7,565 nt of DNA from Holophagales bacterium UBA5066 (GCA_002414905.1 DIAY01000257.1:14995-22559), one strand, 5' to 3'. Positions 1-6,334 are shown, numbered from the stretch's first letter. Made by a program: numbers and translations. The notes: generated by a model from the letters alone, not told the origin.

Positions 1-443
1 GCCGCGCGTGTGGCGGCGGGAACGCCGGCGTCGCAGAGGATGAGGTTCTGGCCGTCCAGGGAACGAACCCCGGGGCCGAACATCGGGTGGACGGAGGCGA
101 CGGAGAGACCGTGGCGCGCGGCCCTGGCGTAGACGGGGAGGAGCGGCCCCTTCACGCTCGCCACGTCGAGGACGAGGCCAGGAGGAGAGAGGGAGAGGAT
201 CTCGGCGAGGACGGAGGGCGTCGCCTCGAGGGAGACGGAGACGACGACGGCGTCGGCAGCAGCGGCGGTCTCGAGCGGGACCGAGGGGAAGCCGGGCAGC
301 CGCCGGAGAGGGTCGTGGATCGCGACGGCGTGGCCCGCCGCGTGGAATGCGCGGGCGAGGAGCCGGCCCATCCGGCCGGCCCCGCCGACGATCAGGATCT
401 TTCGTGAACCCGCGCGCCGGCGGGCGTCGCCGCGCGGGGCCAT
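1..443 (-). CDS. tyrA: Prephenate dehydrogenase (TyrA), N-terminal part, cut by window edge
   Basis: The enzyme oxidatively decarboxylates prephenate to 4-hydroxyphenylpyruvate with NAD(P), the committed step to tyrosine, in the cytoplasm. Reading from the ATG at 443, 147 codons are present. A basic lead of about 14 residues is followed by KILIVGGAGRMGRLLARAF, the Rossmann dinucleotide-binding loop (GGAGRMG, as in the GGGGQMG of E. coli TyrA). Then come VVVSVSLEAT, LVLDVASVKGPL and SVHPMFGPGVRSLDGQNLILCD, which match the E. coli TyrA HPMFGP region closely. No chorismate mutase domain precedes the Rossmann fold, unlike the E. coli fusion; a C-terminal extra domain cannot be excluded because the gene leaves the window. 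The start lies 3 nt after the tyrS stop with no visible Shine-Dalgarno, so translational coupling to tyrS is likely. Family assignment is firm; the exact start is likely but not proven. Confidence 0.93.
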   Translation of the reverse strand, partial: MAPRGDARRRAGSRKILIVGGAGRMGRLLARAFHAAGHAVAIHDPLRRLPGFPSVPLETAAAADAVVVSVSLEATPSVLAEILSLSPPGLVLDVASVKGPLLPVYARAARHGLSVASVHPMFGPGVRSLDGQNLILCDAGVPAATRA

Positions 444-446
444 GCT

Positions 447-1682
447 TTACCGTGCGACGCGCAGGAAGCGCTTGCCGAGCCGCACGTACCGCACAGCTCC
501 CGCTTCGAGAGCGAACGGTTCGGCGGGGTTGTCGACCTTCACGAAGGTGACACCGTCGTCGGACAGGGAGACGGCTCCCTCCTTCACCTTCTGCCGTGCC
601 ACGTTCTTGCTGGCGGCGAGGCCGAGAGCGGCGAGGAGCGAAGCGACGTCGGCGGGAGCGGGGTCGGGGAGGGCGACGGTGTCGGCTTTCACCGGGCCGT
701 CGGCCTTCGCGAAGCGCCGCTCGAACTCGGCCTCGGCGGTGGCGGCGGCCTCGGCACCGTGGAAGTCGGAGACGAGCTGGCGGGCGAGGTCCATCTTCAC
801 CCGTTTGGGATGCTTCGCTCCCGAGGCGACCGCGGCCTTCAGGGCTTCGATGTCGTGCGGGAAGAGGTCCGTCAGGAGCGTCCACCAGGTCCACATCATG
901 TCGTCCGACACCGACATGACCTTGCCGAAGATCTCGTCGGGCGCCTCGTCGATGCCGACGTGGTTGCCGAGCGATTTCGACATCTTCTCGACGCCGTCGA
1001 GGCCGACGAGGAGCGGCGTCGTCATCACGCACTGAGGGGCGAGACCGTAGCTCCTCATCAGCTCGCGGCCGACGAGGAGGTTGAAGAGCTGGTCGGTGCC
1101 GCCGAGCTCGACGTCGGCCTCGAGGGCGACGGAGTCGTATCCCTGGCAGAGCGGGTAGAGAAGCTCGTGGACGGAGATCGGCTGGCCCGCCTTGTAGCGC
1201 TTGGAGAAGTCGTCGCGCTCGAGGAGCTGGGCGACGGTGTAGCGCCCGGCGAGGCGGACGAGGCCGTCGGCGCCGAGGGCGCCGAGCCAGCGGGAGTTGA
1301 AGTCGACGACGGTCGTCTTCGGGTCGAGGATCTTGAAGACCTGCGACTTGTAGGTCTCCGCGTTGGCGAGGACCTCGTCCTTCGTGAGCTGCGGGCGCGT
1401 CGTCTTCTTGCCGGTCGGATCGCCGATGAGGCCGGTGAAGTCGCCGATGAGGAAGACGACCTCGTGCCCCAGCTCCTGGAAGTGGCGCATCTTCCGGAAG
1501 ACGACGGTGTGACCGAGGTGAAGGTCGGGGGCGGAGGGGTCGAAGCCGACCTTGACCCTCAGCGGCTTTCCGCTCTTTCGGGAGGCTTCCAGCTTCGCGG
1601 CGAGCTCGTCCTTCTGGACGCAGGTCTCGACACCCTTGAGGAGGAGCTCGAGCTGTTCGGGGACGGGGAGGAAGTTCGGCAC
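447..1682 (-). CDS. tyrS: Tyrosyl-tRNA synthetase, KMSKS (TyrZ-like) clade
   Basis: Cytoplasmic class I aminoacyl-tRNA synthetase that activates tyrosine with ATP and charges tRNA-Tyr. At 411 residues it is full length for bacterial TyrRS. Visible motifs are VGFDPSAPDLHLGH (HIGH motif as HLGH, residues 55-58), GDFTGLIGDPTG (80-91), YPLCQGYDSVALEADVELGG, GGTDQLF (194-200) and EKMSKSLGN (KMSKS at 233-237). An S4-like RNA-binding tail spans about 343-411 (SKNVARQKVKEGAVSL). KMSKS, rather than the KFGKT form of E. coli TyrS, places it with the TyrZ-type enzymes. The start is GTG at 1682: an in-frame TAG ends 9 nt upstream, so no longer form is possible, and the N-terminus begins where the family does. 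There is no Shine-Dalgarno; a TAGAAT box lies 6 nt upstream, suggesting a leaderless mRNA. tyrA follows after 3 nt. Confidence 0.97.
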   Translation of the reverse strand: MPNFLPVPEQLELLLKGVETCVQKDELAAKLEASRKSGKPLRVKVGFDPSAPDLHLGHTVVFRKMRHFQELGHEVVFLIGDFTGLIGDPTGKKTTRPQLTKDEVLANAETYKSQVFKILDPKTTVVDFNSRWLGALGADGLVRLAGRYTVAQLLERDDFSKRYKAGQPISVHELLYPLCQGYDSVALEADVELGGTDQLFNLLVGRELMRSYGLAPQCVMTTPLLVGLDGVEKMSKSLGNHVGIDEAPDEIFGKVMSVSDDMMWTWWTLLTDLFPHDIEALKAAVASGAKHPKRVKMDLARQLVSDFHGAEAAATAEAEFERRFAKADGPVKADTVALPDPAPADVASLLAALGLAASKNVARQKVKEGAVSLSDDGVTFVKVDNPAEPFALEAGAVRYVRLGKRFLRVAR

Positions 1683-1688
1683 GGGCGG

Positions 1689-1694
1689 ATTCTA
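1689..1694 (-). promoter_or_regulatory. Putative -10 box of leaderless tyrS-tyrA promoter
   Basis: On the minus strand TAGAAT is followed by exactly 6 nt (CCGCCC) and then the GTG start of tyrS. A -10 box normally sits about 6-7 nt before the transcription start, so the mRNA would begin at or next to the start codon. No Shine-Dalgarno is present. No good -35 hexamer is seen at 16-18 bp upstream, so the call rests on the -10 match and its spacing. The same TAGAAT hexamer precedes the gene starting at 7276. Confidence 0.5.
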
Positions 1695-1738
1695 GTGGCC
1701 CCGCCTGCCGGCCCGCGACGCGAAGGCCTTCCCGTCCG

Positions 1739-1744
1739 TAGACT
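1739..1744 (+). promoter_or_regulatory. Putative -10 box of leaderless PilT-family gene promoter
   Basis: TAGACT (a TANNNT match) is followed by 6 nt (CCCGAA) and then the GTG start at 1751, mirroring the spacing at tyrS on the other strand. No Shine-Dalgarno lies between, and no clear -35 box is visible. The TAG is also an in-frame stop that bounds the coding sequence on its 5' side. The interpretation is a leaderless transcript. Confidence 0.45.
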
Positions 1745-1750
1745 CCCGAA

Positions 1751-2974
1751 GTGGAGACCGACGAGCTGAACCGGCTGATCCGGTCGCTGAACGCCGCCGG
1801 GGAAGGCCCCGGCGCAGAGCCGCCGATCCTCGAGCACGTCCGCGAGGGCGAGCAGCCCAACGTCTTTCCTGGCCTCGCTGCGACTTCCCTCCTCGCCGAC
1901 GGTGACGTGGCGCCTCGTCTCGCCGCCCTCCTGACGGAGACGGTCCGCCGCGGCGGGACCGACCTTCTCCTGGTCCCGCGCTCGGAGCCGGTTCTCCGAC
2001 TCCACGGTGTGCTCGAGCCGGTCGCCTCGGCGGGAGGGGAAGCTCTCGGCCCGTCCGACGCGTTCGAGCTCCTCGCGCCCTCCCTGTCGGCCGACCGCCG
2101 GCGCCGCTTCGCCGAGGGCGGGGCCGTCGACCTCTCCCTGCGCGTCGGGACCCTCGGCCGCTTTCGCGTGAACCTGCACCGGACCAGGGGAGGGACGGCC
2201 GCCGCGGTCCGCGTCCTGCCGAAGCGGATCCCCCCGCTCACCGAGCTCGGCCTGCCGGAATCGCTCTACGACCTGACGAAGGCGGCGCGGGGGCTCGTCC
2301 TCGTGACCGGCGCGACCGGTTCCGGGAAGACGACGACGCTCGCCGCCCTCGTCGACCGGATCAACCGGACCTCGCGCCGGCACGTCGTGACGATCGAGGA
2401 TCCCGTCGAGTACGAGCACGCGCACGGGACGTCGATCGTCGAGCAGGTGGAGGTCGGGGTGGACGCCCCGACCTTCGCCGCGGCGCTCGTTGCGGCGCTG
2501 AGACAGGACCCCGACGTGATCCTCGTCGGCGAGATGCGCGACCTGGAGACGACCCGGGCGGCGCTGACCGCCGCCGAGACGGGGCACCTCGTCCTCGCCA
2601 CGCTCCACACGAACGACGTGCCCCAGACGGCGAACCGGATCACCGACATCTTCCCCGCCGAGCAGCAGGCGACCGTGAGACAGCAGCTTTCTCTCGCGCT
2701 CTCGGCCGTCGTCTGCCAGCAGCTCGTCCCTCGAGCCGACGGGAAGGGGCGGGTCGTGGCAACGGAGGTCCTCGTGGCGACGGATGGCGTGAGAGCGCAC
2801 CTGAGAAAGGGGACGTTCCACCAGCTCCACACCGAGCTGACGCTCGGGCGGCGTTTCGGAATGATGACGATGGAAGACTCGCTCGCCCGGCTCGTGAAGG
2901 CCGGGACGATCAGCGAGGCCGAGGCGCGCCTGAGGGCCGGGCATCCCGACGACCTCGCGGCGCTGCTCCGGTAG
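1751..2974 (+). CDS. pilT: PilT-family type IV pilus retraction ATPase (PilT/GspE superfamily)
   Basis: Hexameric cytoplasmic ATPase of the PilT/GspE superfamily, best matching PilT, which powers type IV pilus retraction. The 407 residues show a PAS-like N-terminal region (GGTDLLLVPRSEPVLRLHGVLEPV, about 68-91, like PilT SDLHLSAG...) and ELGLPESLYDL. Then come Walker A GATGSGKT (187-194), the Asp box TIEDPVEY (214-221), ALRQDPDVILVGEMRD with Walker B (250-264) and the His box GHLVLATLHTND (278-289). The tetracysteine zinc site of PilB/GspE is absent, which favours PilT. Oddities are about 50 extra N-terminal residues and GVRAHLRKG (346-354) in place of the AIRNLIRE retraction motif. The start is GTG at 1751, bounded by an in-frame TAG; GTG at 1907 (V53) is an alternative nearer the usual PilT length. 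No other pilus gene is in the window. The gene converges on the kinase gene with a 6-nt gap and no visible terminator. Confidence 0.87.
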   Translation: METDELNRLIRSLNAAGEGPGAEPPILEHVREGEQPNVFPGLAATSLLADGDVAPRLAALLTETVRRGGTDLLLVPRSEPVLRLHGVLEPVASAGGEALGPSDAFELLAPSLSADRRRRFAEGGAVDLSLRVGTLGRFRVNLHRTRGGTAAAVRVLPKRIPPLTELGLPESLYDLTKAARGLVLVTGATGSGKTTTLAALVDRINRTSRRHVVTIEDPVEYEHAHGTSIVEQVEVGVDAPTFAAALVAALRQDPDVILVGEMRDLETTRAALTAAETGHLVLATLHTNDVPQTANRITDIFPAEQQATVRQQLSLALSAVVCQQLVPRADGKGRVVATEVLVATDGVRAHLRKGTFHQLHTELTLGRRFGMMTMEDSLARLVKAGTISEAEARLRAGHPDDLAALLR

Positions 2975-2980
2975 GGCGCC

Positions 2981-4435
2981 TCACTCGGCGTCGAGACAGG
3001 TCTCGAGGACGCGCGTCGTCTGGCCCGCGCGGACCTCGAAGGTGACCGTCACGGCGCAGCCGTTCGCCGCGCTCGCGAGGATGGCCTTGTACGGTCCGGG
3101 GGGGAGCGGGAGCTGGGCGGGGAGGGGCATGGGGCCGGCGACGCGGCGCCCGGAGATGCTCGTGACCTCCTCGAGGACTCCGTCGGGAACGAGCGCGACG
3201 AGGAGCAGCCCCGGCCTGCCGGAGGCCGGGGCTCGCCCGGCGCCGCGTCCGGAGTGTGGGGCGGCGGCGACGGCTTTCGTGCCGATCCCTTCCGCCGGCG
3301 GCTCCGGGGCCGAGACGATGACGTTGAGGGCGAAGGCGAGCGCGCCGGTGAACGCCGCGATGCCGAAAATGAGGACCGCGCGTCCGAACACGAGCTCCCG
3401 CGAGAGGAGGCGTGCCGTCGGCTCGAGCGACGGGACCAGCTCGGCCCGCGGGGCCTCGGCCTGGGGAAACGAGGCGGCGTCGCCATCGGTGTCGTGGACC
3501 GCCTCCGGGGGCGGTCCTTCGCCGAACGGGGCCAGCTCGGCCCGTCTCTCCTCCAGCTCGCGCGCAACGGGACGGACCTCGTCCAGGGCTTGCCAGAGGC
3601 CGCCGACGATCTCCTCCCAGGAGGAGGGGCGGTCCTCGCGGCGGCGCGCGGTCATTCGCTCGACGAGCTCGACGAGCCCCGGAGCCGGCCCGCCGCGCAC
3701 GGACGGGATGGAGAGTCTCGGCCAGGCGTGGGCGAGGTGGGCGTTGACGATCGCCGGGAGCGTCGATCCCTCGACGGCGGGCCGGCCGGTGAAGAGCTCC
3801 CAGACGGTGAGGCCGAAGGAGTAGACGTCGGCCCGGAAGTCGAGCGTCTGGCCCTTCGGGAGGCCGAGCAGCTGCTCGGGCGGGGCGTAGACGAGCTTGC
3901 CGAGGAAGGCCCCGTGCTGGGTCAGGCCCGCGGAGTCGGCGGCGAAGAGATCCTTGGCGACTCCGAAATCGATCAGCTTCGGGGCGAAGCGCCCGTCCTC
4001 GGTCGCGACGAGGACGTTGTCGGGGGCGACGTCGCGGTGGACGATTCCCGCCCGCGCCACCGCCGCGAGCGCCTCGGCGACCGGGATCAGGATCGGGATC
4101 AGCTCCCAGGCGGGGCGGAGGGTGAAGTGCGAGAGCGGCACGCCCCGCACCAGCTCCAGCGCGAGCCAGCCGTACCCCTCGAGCGTGACGCCCCAGTCGT
4201 GCAGCTTCGGAAGCGCCGCGTGGGAGAGACGCACGAGAAGATCGGCCTCCCTCTCGAACCTCTCCTGCGGACGGAACTCCGGGTCGAGGTCGGCGAGGCT
4301 CGTCACCTTGAGCGCGACCTCGAGACCGTCGGCGTCGCGCATGGCGCGAAAGACCCCGGAGAGGCCGCCCGTAGCGAGCCGCTCGACGATGGTGTAGCCC
4401 GGGACGAGGTTCGGCCGGACGATCACGGCAGTCAT
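2981..4435 (-). CDS. Transmembrane Ser/Thr protein kinase with C-terminal PEGA-like domain
   Basis: Hanks-type Ser/Thr kinase of 484 residues, probably a membrane sensor. Kinase domain, about 14-285: Gly-rich loop LATGGLSGVFRA (20-31), ALKV with ATP-binding K43, likely alpha-C glutamate E63 (FEREADLLVRL), IVHRDVAPDN (131-140, catalytic D135), LIDFG (154-158, metal-binding D156), YAPPEQ as the APE motif (183-188) and DVYSFGLTVWELFTGRPA. A juxtamembrane Pro/Glu-rich linker leads to one transmembrane helix, about 353-376 (AVLIFGIAAFTGALAF...). The outer part, about 407-480, looks PEGA-like (LPLPPGPYKAIL) and holds two cysteines, C460 and C480. The usual HRDxKPxN lysine is alanine, as in the HRDIAPDN form I recall from PpkA-like kinases, so activity is probably kept. 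ATG at 4435 is preceded by a weak GAGAAG. It follows the FHA-like gene by 51 nt on the same strand, so co-transcription and partnership are likely. Kinase identity is firm; substrate and signal are unknown. Confidence 0.93.
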   Translation of the reverse strand: MTAVIVRPNLVPGYTIVERLATGGLSGVFRAMRDADGLEVALKVTSLADLDPEFRPQERFEREADLLVRLSHAALPKLHDWGVTLEGYGWLALELVRGVPLSHFTLRPAWELIPILIPVAEALAAVARAGIVHRDVAPDNVLVATEDGRFAPKLIDFGVAKDLFAADSAGLTQHGAFLGKLVYAPPEQLLGLPKGQTLDFRADVYSFGLTVWELFTGRPAVEGSTLPAIVNAHLAHAWPRLSIPSVRGGPAPGLVELVERMTARRREDRPSSWEEIVGGLWQALDEVRPVARELEERRAELAPFGEGPPPEAVHDTDGDAASFPQAEAPRAELVPSLEPTARLLSRELVFGRAVLIFGIAAFTGALAFALNVIVSAPEPPAEGIGTKAVAAAPHSGRGAGRAPASGRPGLLLVALVPDGVLEEVTSISGRRVAGPMPLPAQLPLPPGPYKAILASAANGCAVTVTFEVRAGQTTRVLETCLDAE

Positions 4436-4486
4436 CTTCTCAGAGGCGGGGGCGGCCCGGCGTGGAACGGACCGCCTCCACCTGCT

Positions 4487-5593
4487 TCAGCGTGGGACCG
4501 GAACAGGCGTCGGAGCCGGGACGACGGGCTCGGCCGGTGGCGCGGAGGACTCGCGCCGGAACTTTTCCATCTCCTCCTGCTGGTGCGCCCGGTCGGCCGC
4601 CCGGTCCCTCTCCATCTGCTCGAGCTGCCGCTGGAGCGCAGCCTTGTCGGCCTCGAGCGCGGTCAGGGCGCGCTGCATCCGACCCTCGAGGTCTTTCCGG
4701 CGGGCGTCGGCGTCGGAGAGGCGGCCACGAAGCTCGCCGACGGCCTGCTGGCTCACACCGGCGGTCTTCTCGAGCTCGTCGATCTTCTTCGCCACCTCGG
4801 TCGACTCGACGGCGAGGGCGTCGCGCTCCTTCTGCATTTCCTCGACCCGCGTCCCGAGCTCCTTCCTCACGCCCTGAACACTCTCGTCGGCGGCCCGCGT
4901 CACCCGCTCCACGGTCTGGCGGGTCTTCCAGACGTTGAAGCCGAGTGCGAACGCGAGGACGACCAGGGCCGCGGCAGTCAGGAGGAGGCCGATTTTCAGG
5001 GAACGCGTGGCGCTCTGGATGGTGTCGGCGACGATCTCGCGGACGAAGACGGTTCCTTTCTCGACGAACCCGGCATCCCCCTGCTCGCGAGCCTTCGAGA
5101 GGGCGTCCTGGATCATGATCATGACCGTTTTCGGGCCGACGGGTTTCTCGCCGGAGGCGGTCAGGACATTCCGGGCCTTCCTCGAGCCGGTGTCCTCGAC
5201 CCGGCGCCGGGAGGCGCTGTCGTCGGGCCGCCGGGAGGCGCTGTCGTCGAACACCGGCATGGGCGTGGTCCGGGAGGCCTCCGAGGCGAAATGGCGAACC
5301 GTGAAGACCGGTCCCCACGCGCCGAAGCGGACCTCGCTGCCGTCGGCGACGAGGTGGTCGAGCGGGAGCTCACCCTGGGCCGAGAGCTCGCGGTCGCCCG
5401 CCGAGCGAACTCGCAGGCCGCCTGCTTCCTCGGAGATCTCGATCACGCGGCCGCGCGCCCCGCCATCTCCCGGCTGGGCCGGATCGACCCTCAGGTCGAC
5501 ACCTTCGGCATCGCCGACCCTGACGAGGTCCTTCGGGAAGGAGAACTCGCGATCGATGAGGGAACCGGAGACGAAGCGAACGACGATCGACAT
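4487..5593 (-). CDS. FHA-like membrane protein with long coiled coil
   Basis: A 368-residue protein with four parts. Residues 1-102 look like an FHA domain: strands at IVVRFVSGSLIDREFSF, LVRVGDAEGVDLRV where FHA has (V/I)GR, and a closing LVADGSEVRFGAWGPVFTV. The signature GR, SRxH and NG positions read GD, ARGR and QG, so phosphothreonine binding is doubtful. A low-complexity linker (103-165) carries a duplicated DDSASRR. A transmembrane helix lies at about 201-222 (IGLLLTAAALVVLAFALGF). A charged coiled coil (about 224-348, Glu/Lys/Arg/Gln rich) and a Pro-rich tail (351-368) follow. Topology is uncertain; an FHA-like head would be cytoplasmic and the coiled coil outside, but positive charges flank both sides of the helix. 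The start ATG has a strong GGAGGAGG 5 nt upstream. It heads a probable two-gene transcript with the kinase. It may be a scaffold or kinase substrate; the function is not known. Confidence 0.85.
   Translation of the reverse strand: MSIVVRFVSGSLIDREFSFPKDLVRVGDAEGVDLRVDPAQPGDGGARGRVIEISEEAGGLRVRSAGDRELSAQGELPLDHLVADGSEVRFGAWGPVFTVRHFASEASRTTPMPVFDDSASRRPDDSASRRRVEDTGSRKARNVLTASGEKPVGPKTVMIMIQDALSKAREQGDAGFVEKGTVFVREIVADTIQSATRSLKIGLLLTAAALVVLAFALGFNVWKTRQTVERVTRAADESVQGVRKELGTRVEEMQKERDALAVESTEVAKKIDELEKTAGVSQQAVGELRGRLSDADARRKDLEGRMQRALTALEADKAALQRQLEQMERDRAADRAHQQEEMEKFRRESSAPPAEPVVPAPTPVPVPR
5205..5249 (-). repeat. 24-bp-period tandem duplication in the FHA-like gene linker
   Basis: A 21-bp stretch at 5205-5225 recurs exactly at 5229-5249, a period of 24 bp, so the frame is kept. 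On the minus strand it encodes DDSASRRPDDSASRRR, residues 116-131 of the FHA-like protein. The unit puts serines next to paired arginines in the disordered linker between the FHA-like head and the membrane helix. It looks like a slippage duplication. Confidence 0.85.
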
Positions 5594-5598
5594 GCAAG

Positions 5599-5606
5599 CC
5601 TCCTCC
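5599..5606 (-). promoter_or_regulatory. Strong Shine-Dalgarno of FHA-like gene
   Basis: GGAGGAGG on the minus strand lies 5 nt before the ATG at 5593 and fixes that start. This contrasts with the genes at 1682 and 1751, which have none. Confidence 0.85.
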
Positions 5607-5609
5607 GCC

Positions 5610-5634
5610 CCCGGCGGAAAATCGTGCCGCCGGG
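5610..5634 (-). promoter_or_regulatory. Perfect 8-bp inverted repeat in the leader of the FHA-kinase operon
   Basis: CCCGGCGG and CCGCCGGG form a perfect 8-bp stem around a 9-nt loop (CACGATTTT on the minus strand). It abuts the downstream edge of the putative -10 box at 5635-5640 and ends just before the Shine-Dalgarno. No T-run follows the stem, so a rho-independent terminator for udk is unlikely. It could be an operator at the transcription start or a leader hairpin. Confidence 0.5.
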
Positions 5635-5662
5635 ATTATCGGCCCGCCCGGGGCCCGGTCAG
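5635..5662 (-). promoter_or_regulatory. Putative promoter of FHA-like gene and kinase
   Basis: On the minus strand CTGACC (5657-5662, 4 of 6 matches to TTGACA) is separated by 16 bp from GATAAT (5635-5640, 5 of 6 matches to TATAAT). The -35 hexamer overlaps the udk stop codon (5659-5661). It is the best sigma-70-like pair in this gap and would give the FHA-kinase pair its own transcript. Confidence 0.45.
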
Positions 5663-6279
5663 GCGAGGATCTTCTCGAGTCGGGCGAAGAGGAACTCGAG
5701 GGCGACCGCGTTCTCGCCCCCTTCCGGGATGATGAGGTCGGCGTAACGCTTGGACGGCTCGACGAACTCGAGGTGCATCGGCCGGACGGTGGACTCGTAC
5801 TGGGACACCACGCTCTCGAGGGTCCGTCCGCGCTCGGCGATGTCTCGCCGGATGCGGCGGATGAGTCGGACGTCGGCGTCGGTGTCGACGAAGATCTTCA
5901 CGTCGCAGAGCTTCCTCAGCTCCGGCTCGGCATAGATGAGGATGCCGTCGACGAGGATCACCTTGCGGGGCTCCATCCGGCGGGCCTCGGGGGCGCGCCG
6001 ATGGGTCTTGAAGTCGTAGATGGGAACCTCGACGGTCGCCCCCCCCTTCAGGGCCCTGAGGTGCCGGACGAGAAGGTCCGTCTCGAGGGAGTCGGGGTGG
6101 TCGAAGTTCTTCTGGTCGAGCATGTCCTTCGGGAGGTCGACCCAGTCGCGGTAGTACCAGTCGTGGGAGAGGATCGCGATGCGGTCCTCTCCCACGCGGT
6201 TGCGAATGGCGTTGGCGACGGTCGTCTTGCCGGAGCCCGTCCCTCCGGCGACGCCGATGACCAGAGGCGGCGCCGTCAC
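5659..6279 (-). CDS. udk: Uridine kinase
   Basis: Phosphorylates uridine and cytidine to UMP and CMP in cytoplasmic pyrimidine salvage. The 206 residues are close to E. coli Udk (213). The P-loop is GGTGSGKT (12-19), followed by LSHDWYYRD (38-45, catalytic-Asp region), NFDHPDSLETDLL (58-70), VEVPIYDFKTHRR (83-95), VILVDGILI (107-115), the lid RRIRRDIAERGR (141-152) and MHLEFVEPSKRYADLIIP (168-185). All match the Udk/PRK P-loop kinase family, with the last segment characteristic of Udk. The start chosen is GTG at 6279 because GGAGGG lies 6 nt before it; a TTG two codons earlier (6285) directly abuts that site and is less likely. The gene follows the TPR protein gene by 55 nt without an obvious promoter, so it is probably on that transcript. 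Its stop codon overlaps the putative -35 of the next transcript. Confidence 0.95.
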   Translation of the reverse strand: MTAPPLVIGVAGGTGSGKTTVANAIRNRVGEDRIAILSHDWYYRDWVDLPKDMLDQKNFDHPDSLETDLLVRHLRALKGGATVEVPIYDFKTHRRAPEARRMEPRKVILVDGILIYAEPELRKLCDVKIFVDTDADVRLIRRIRRDIAERGRTLESVVSQYESTVRPMHLEFVEPSKRYADLIIPEGGENAVALEFLFARLEKILA

Positions 6280-6285
6280 GCGCAA

Positions 6286-6291
6286 CCCTCC
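6286..6291 (-). promoter_or_regulatory. Shine-Dalgarno deciding the udk start
   Basis: GGAGGG on the minus strand is 6 nt from GTG at 6279 but has zero spacing to the upstream in-frame TTG at 6285. Normal spacing therefore favours the GTG start. Confidence 0.75.
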
Positions 6292-6311
6292 ACGCGCGAG
6301 GGCCGTGAGGA

Positions 6312-6330
6312 GGGTGCGGCTGCGCCGCCC
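6312..6330 (-). other. Short GC hairpin between TPR gene and udk
   Basis: On the minus strand GGGCGGC-GCA-GCCGCACCC can form a 7-bp stem with one bulged A and a 3-nt loop, 4 nt after the stop of the upstream gene. There is no T-tract. It may be a processing or partial-termination hairpin, or chance in GC-rich DNA. Confidence 0.25.
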
Positions 6331-6334
6331 GGCG

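Noticed and set aside
759..1769. 336-codon plus-strand open frame opposite tyrS
   Set aside because: It is a shadow of the tyrS reading frame; the sequence is low-complexity Glu/Val/Asp-rich and tyrS is unmistakable.
1559..2944. 461-codon minus-strand open frame opposite the PilT-family gene
   Set aside because: Arg/Gly/Pro-rich composition without domains, and the plus strand encodes an ATPase with all Walker, Asp and His boxes.
2971..2985. Terminator between the convergent PilT-family and kinase genes
   Set aside because: Only 6 nt separate the two stops and no stem with a T-run was seen there; transcripts probably overlap.
3254..5746. Very long plus-strand open frame (830 codons) across the kinase, FHA-like and udk genes
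   Set aside because: It is antisense to three genes with clear family motifs, is Arg/Glu/Gly-rich with no recognisable domain, and is expected in GC-rich DNA where stop codons are rare.
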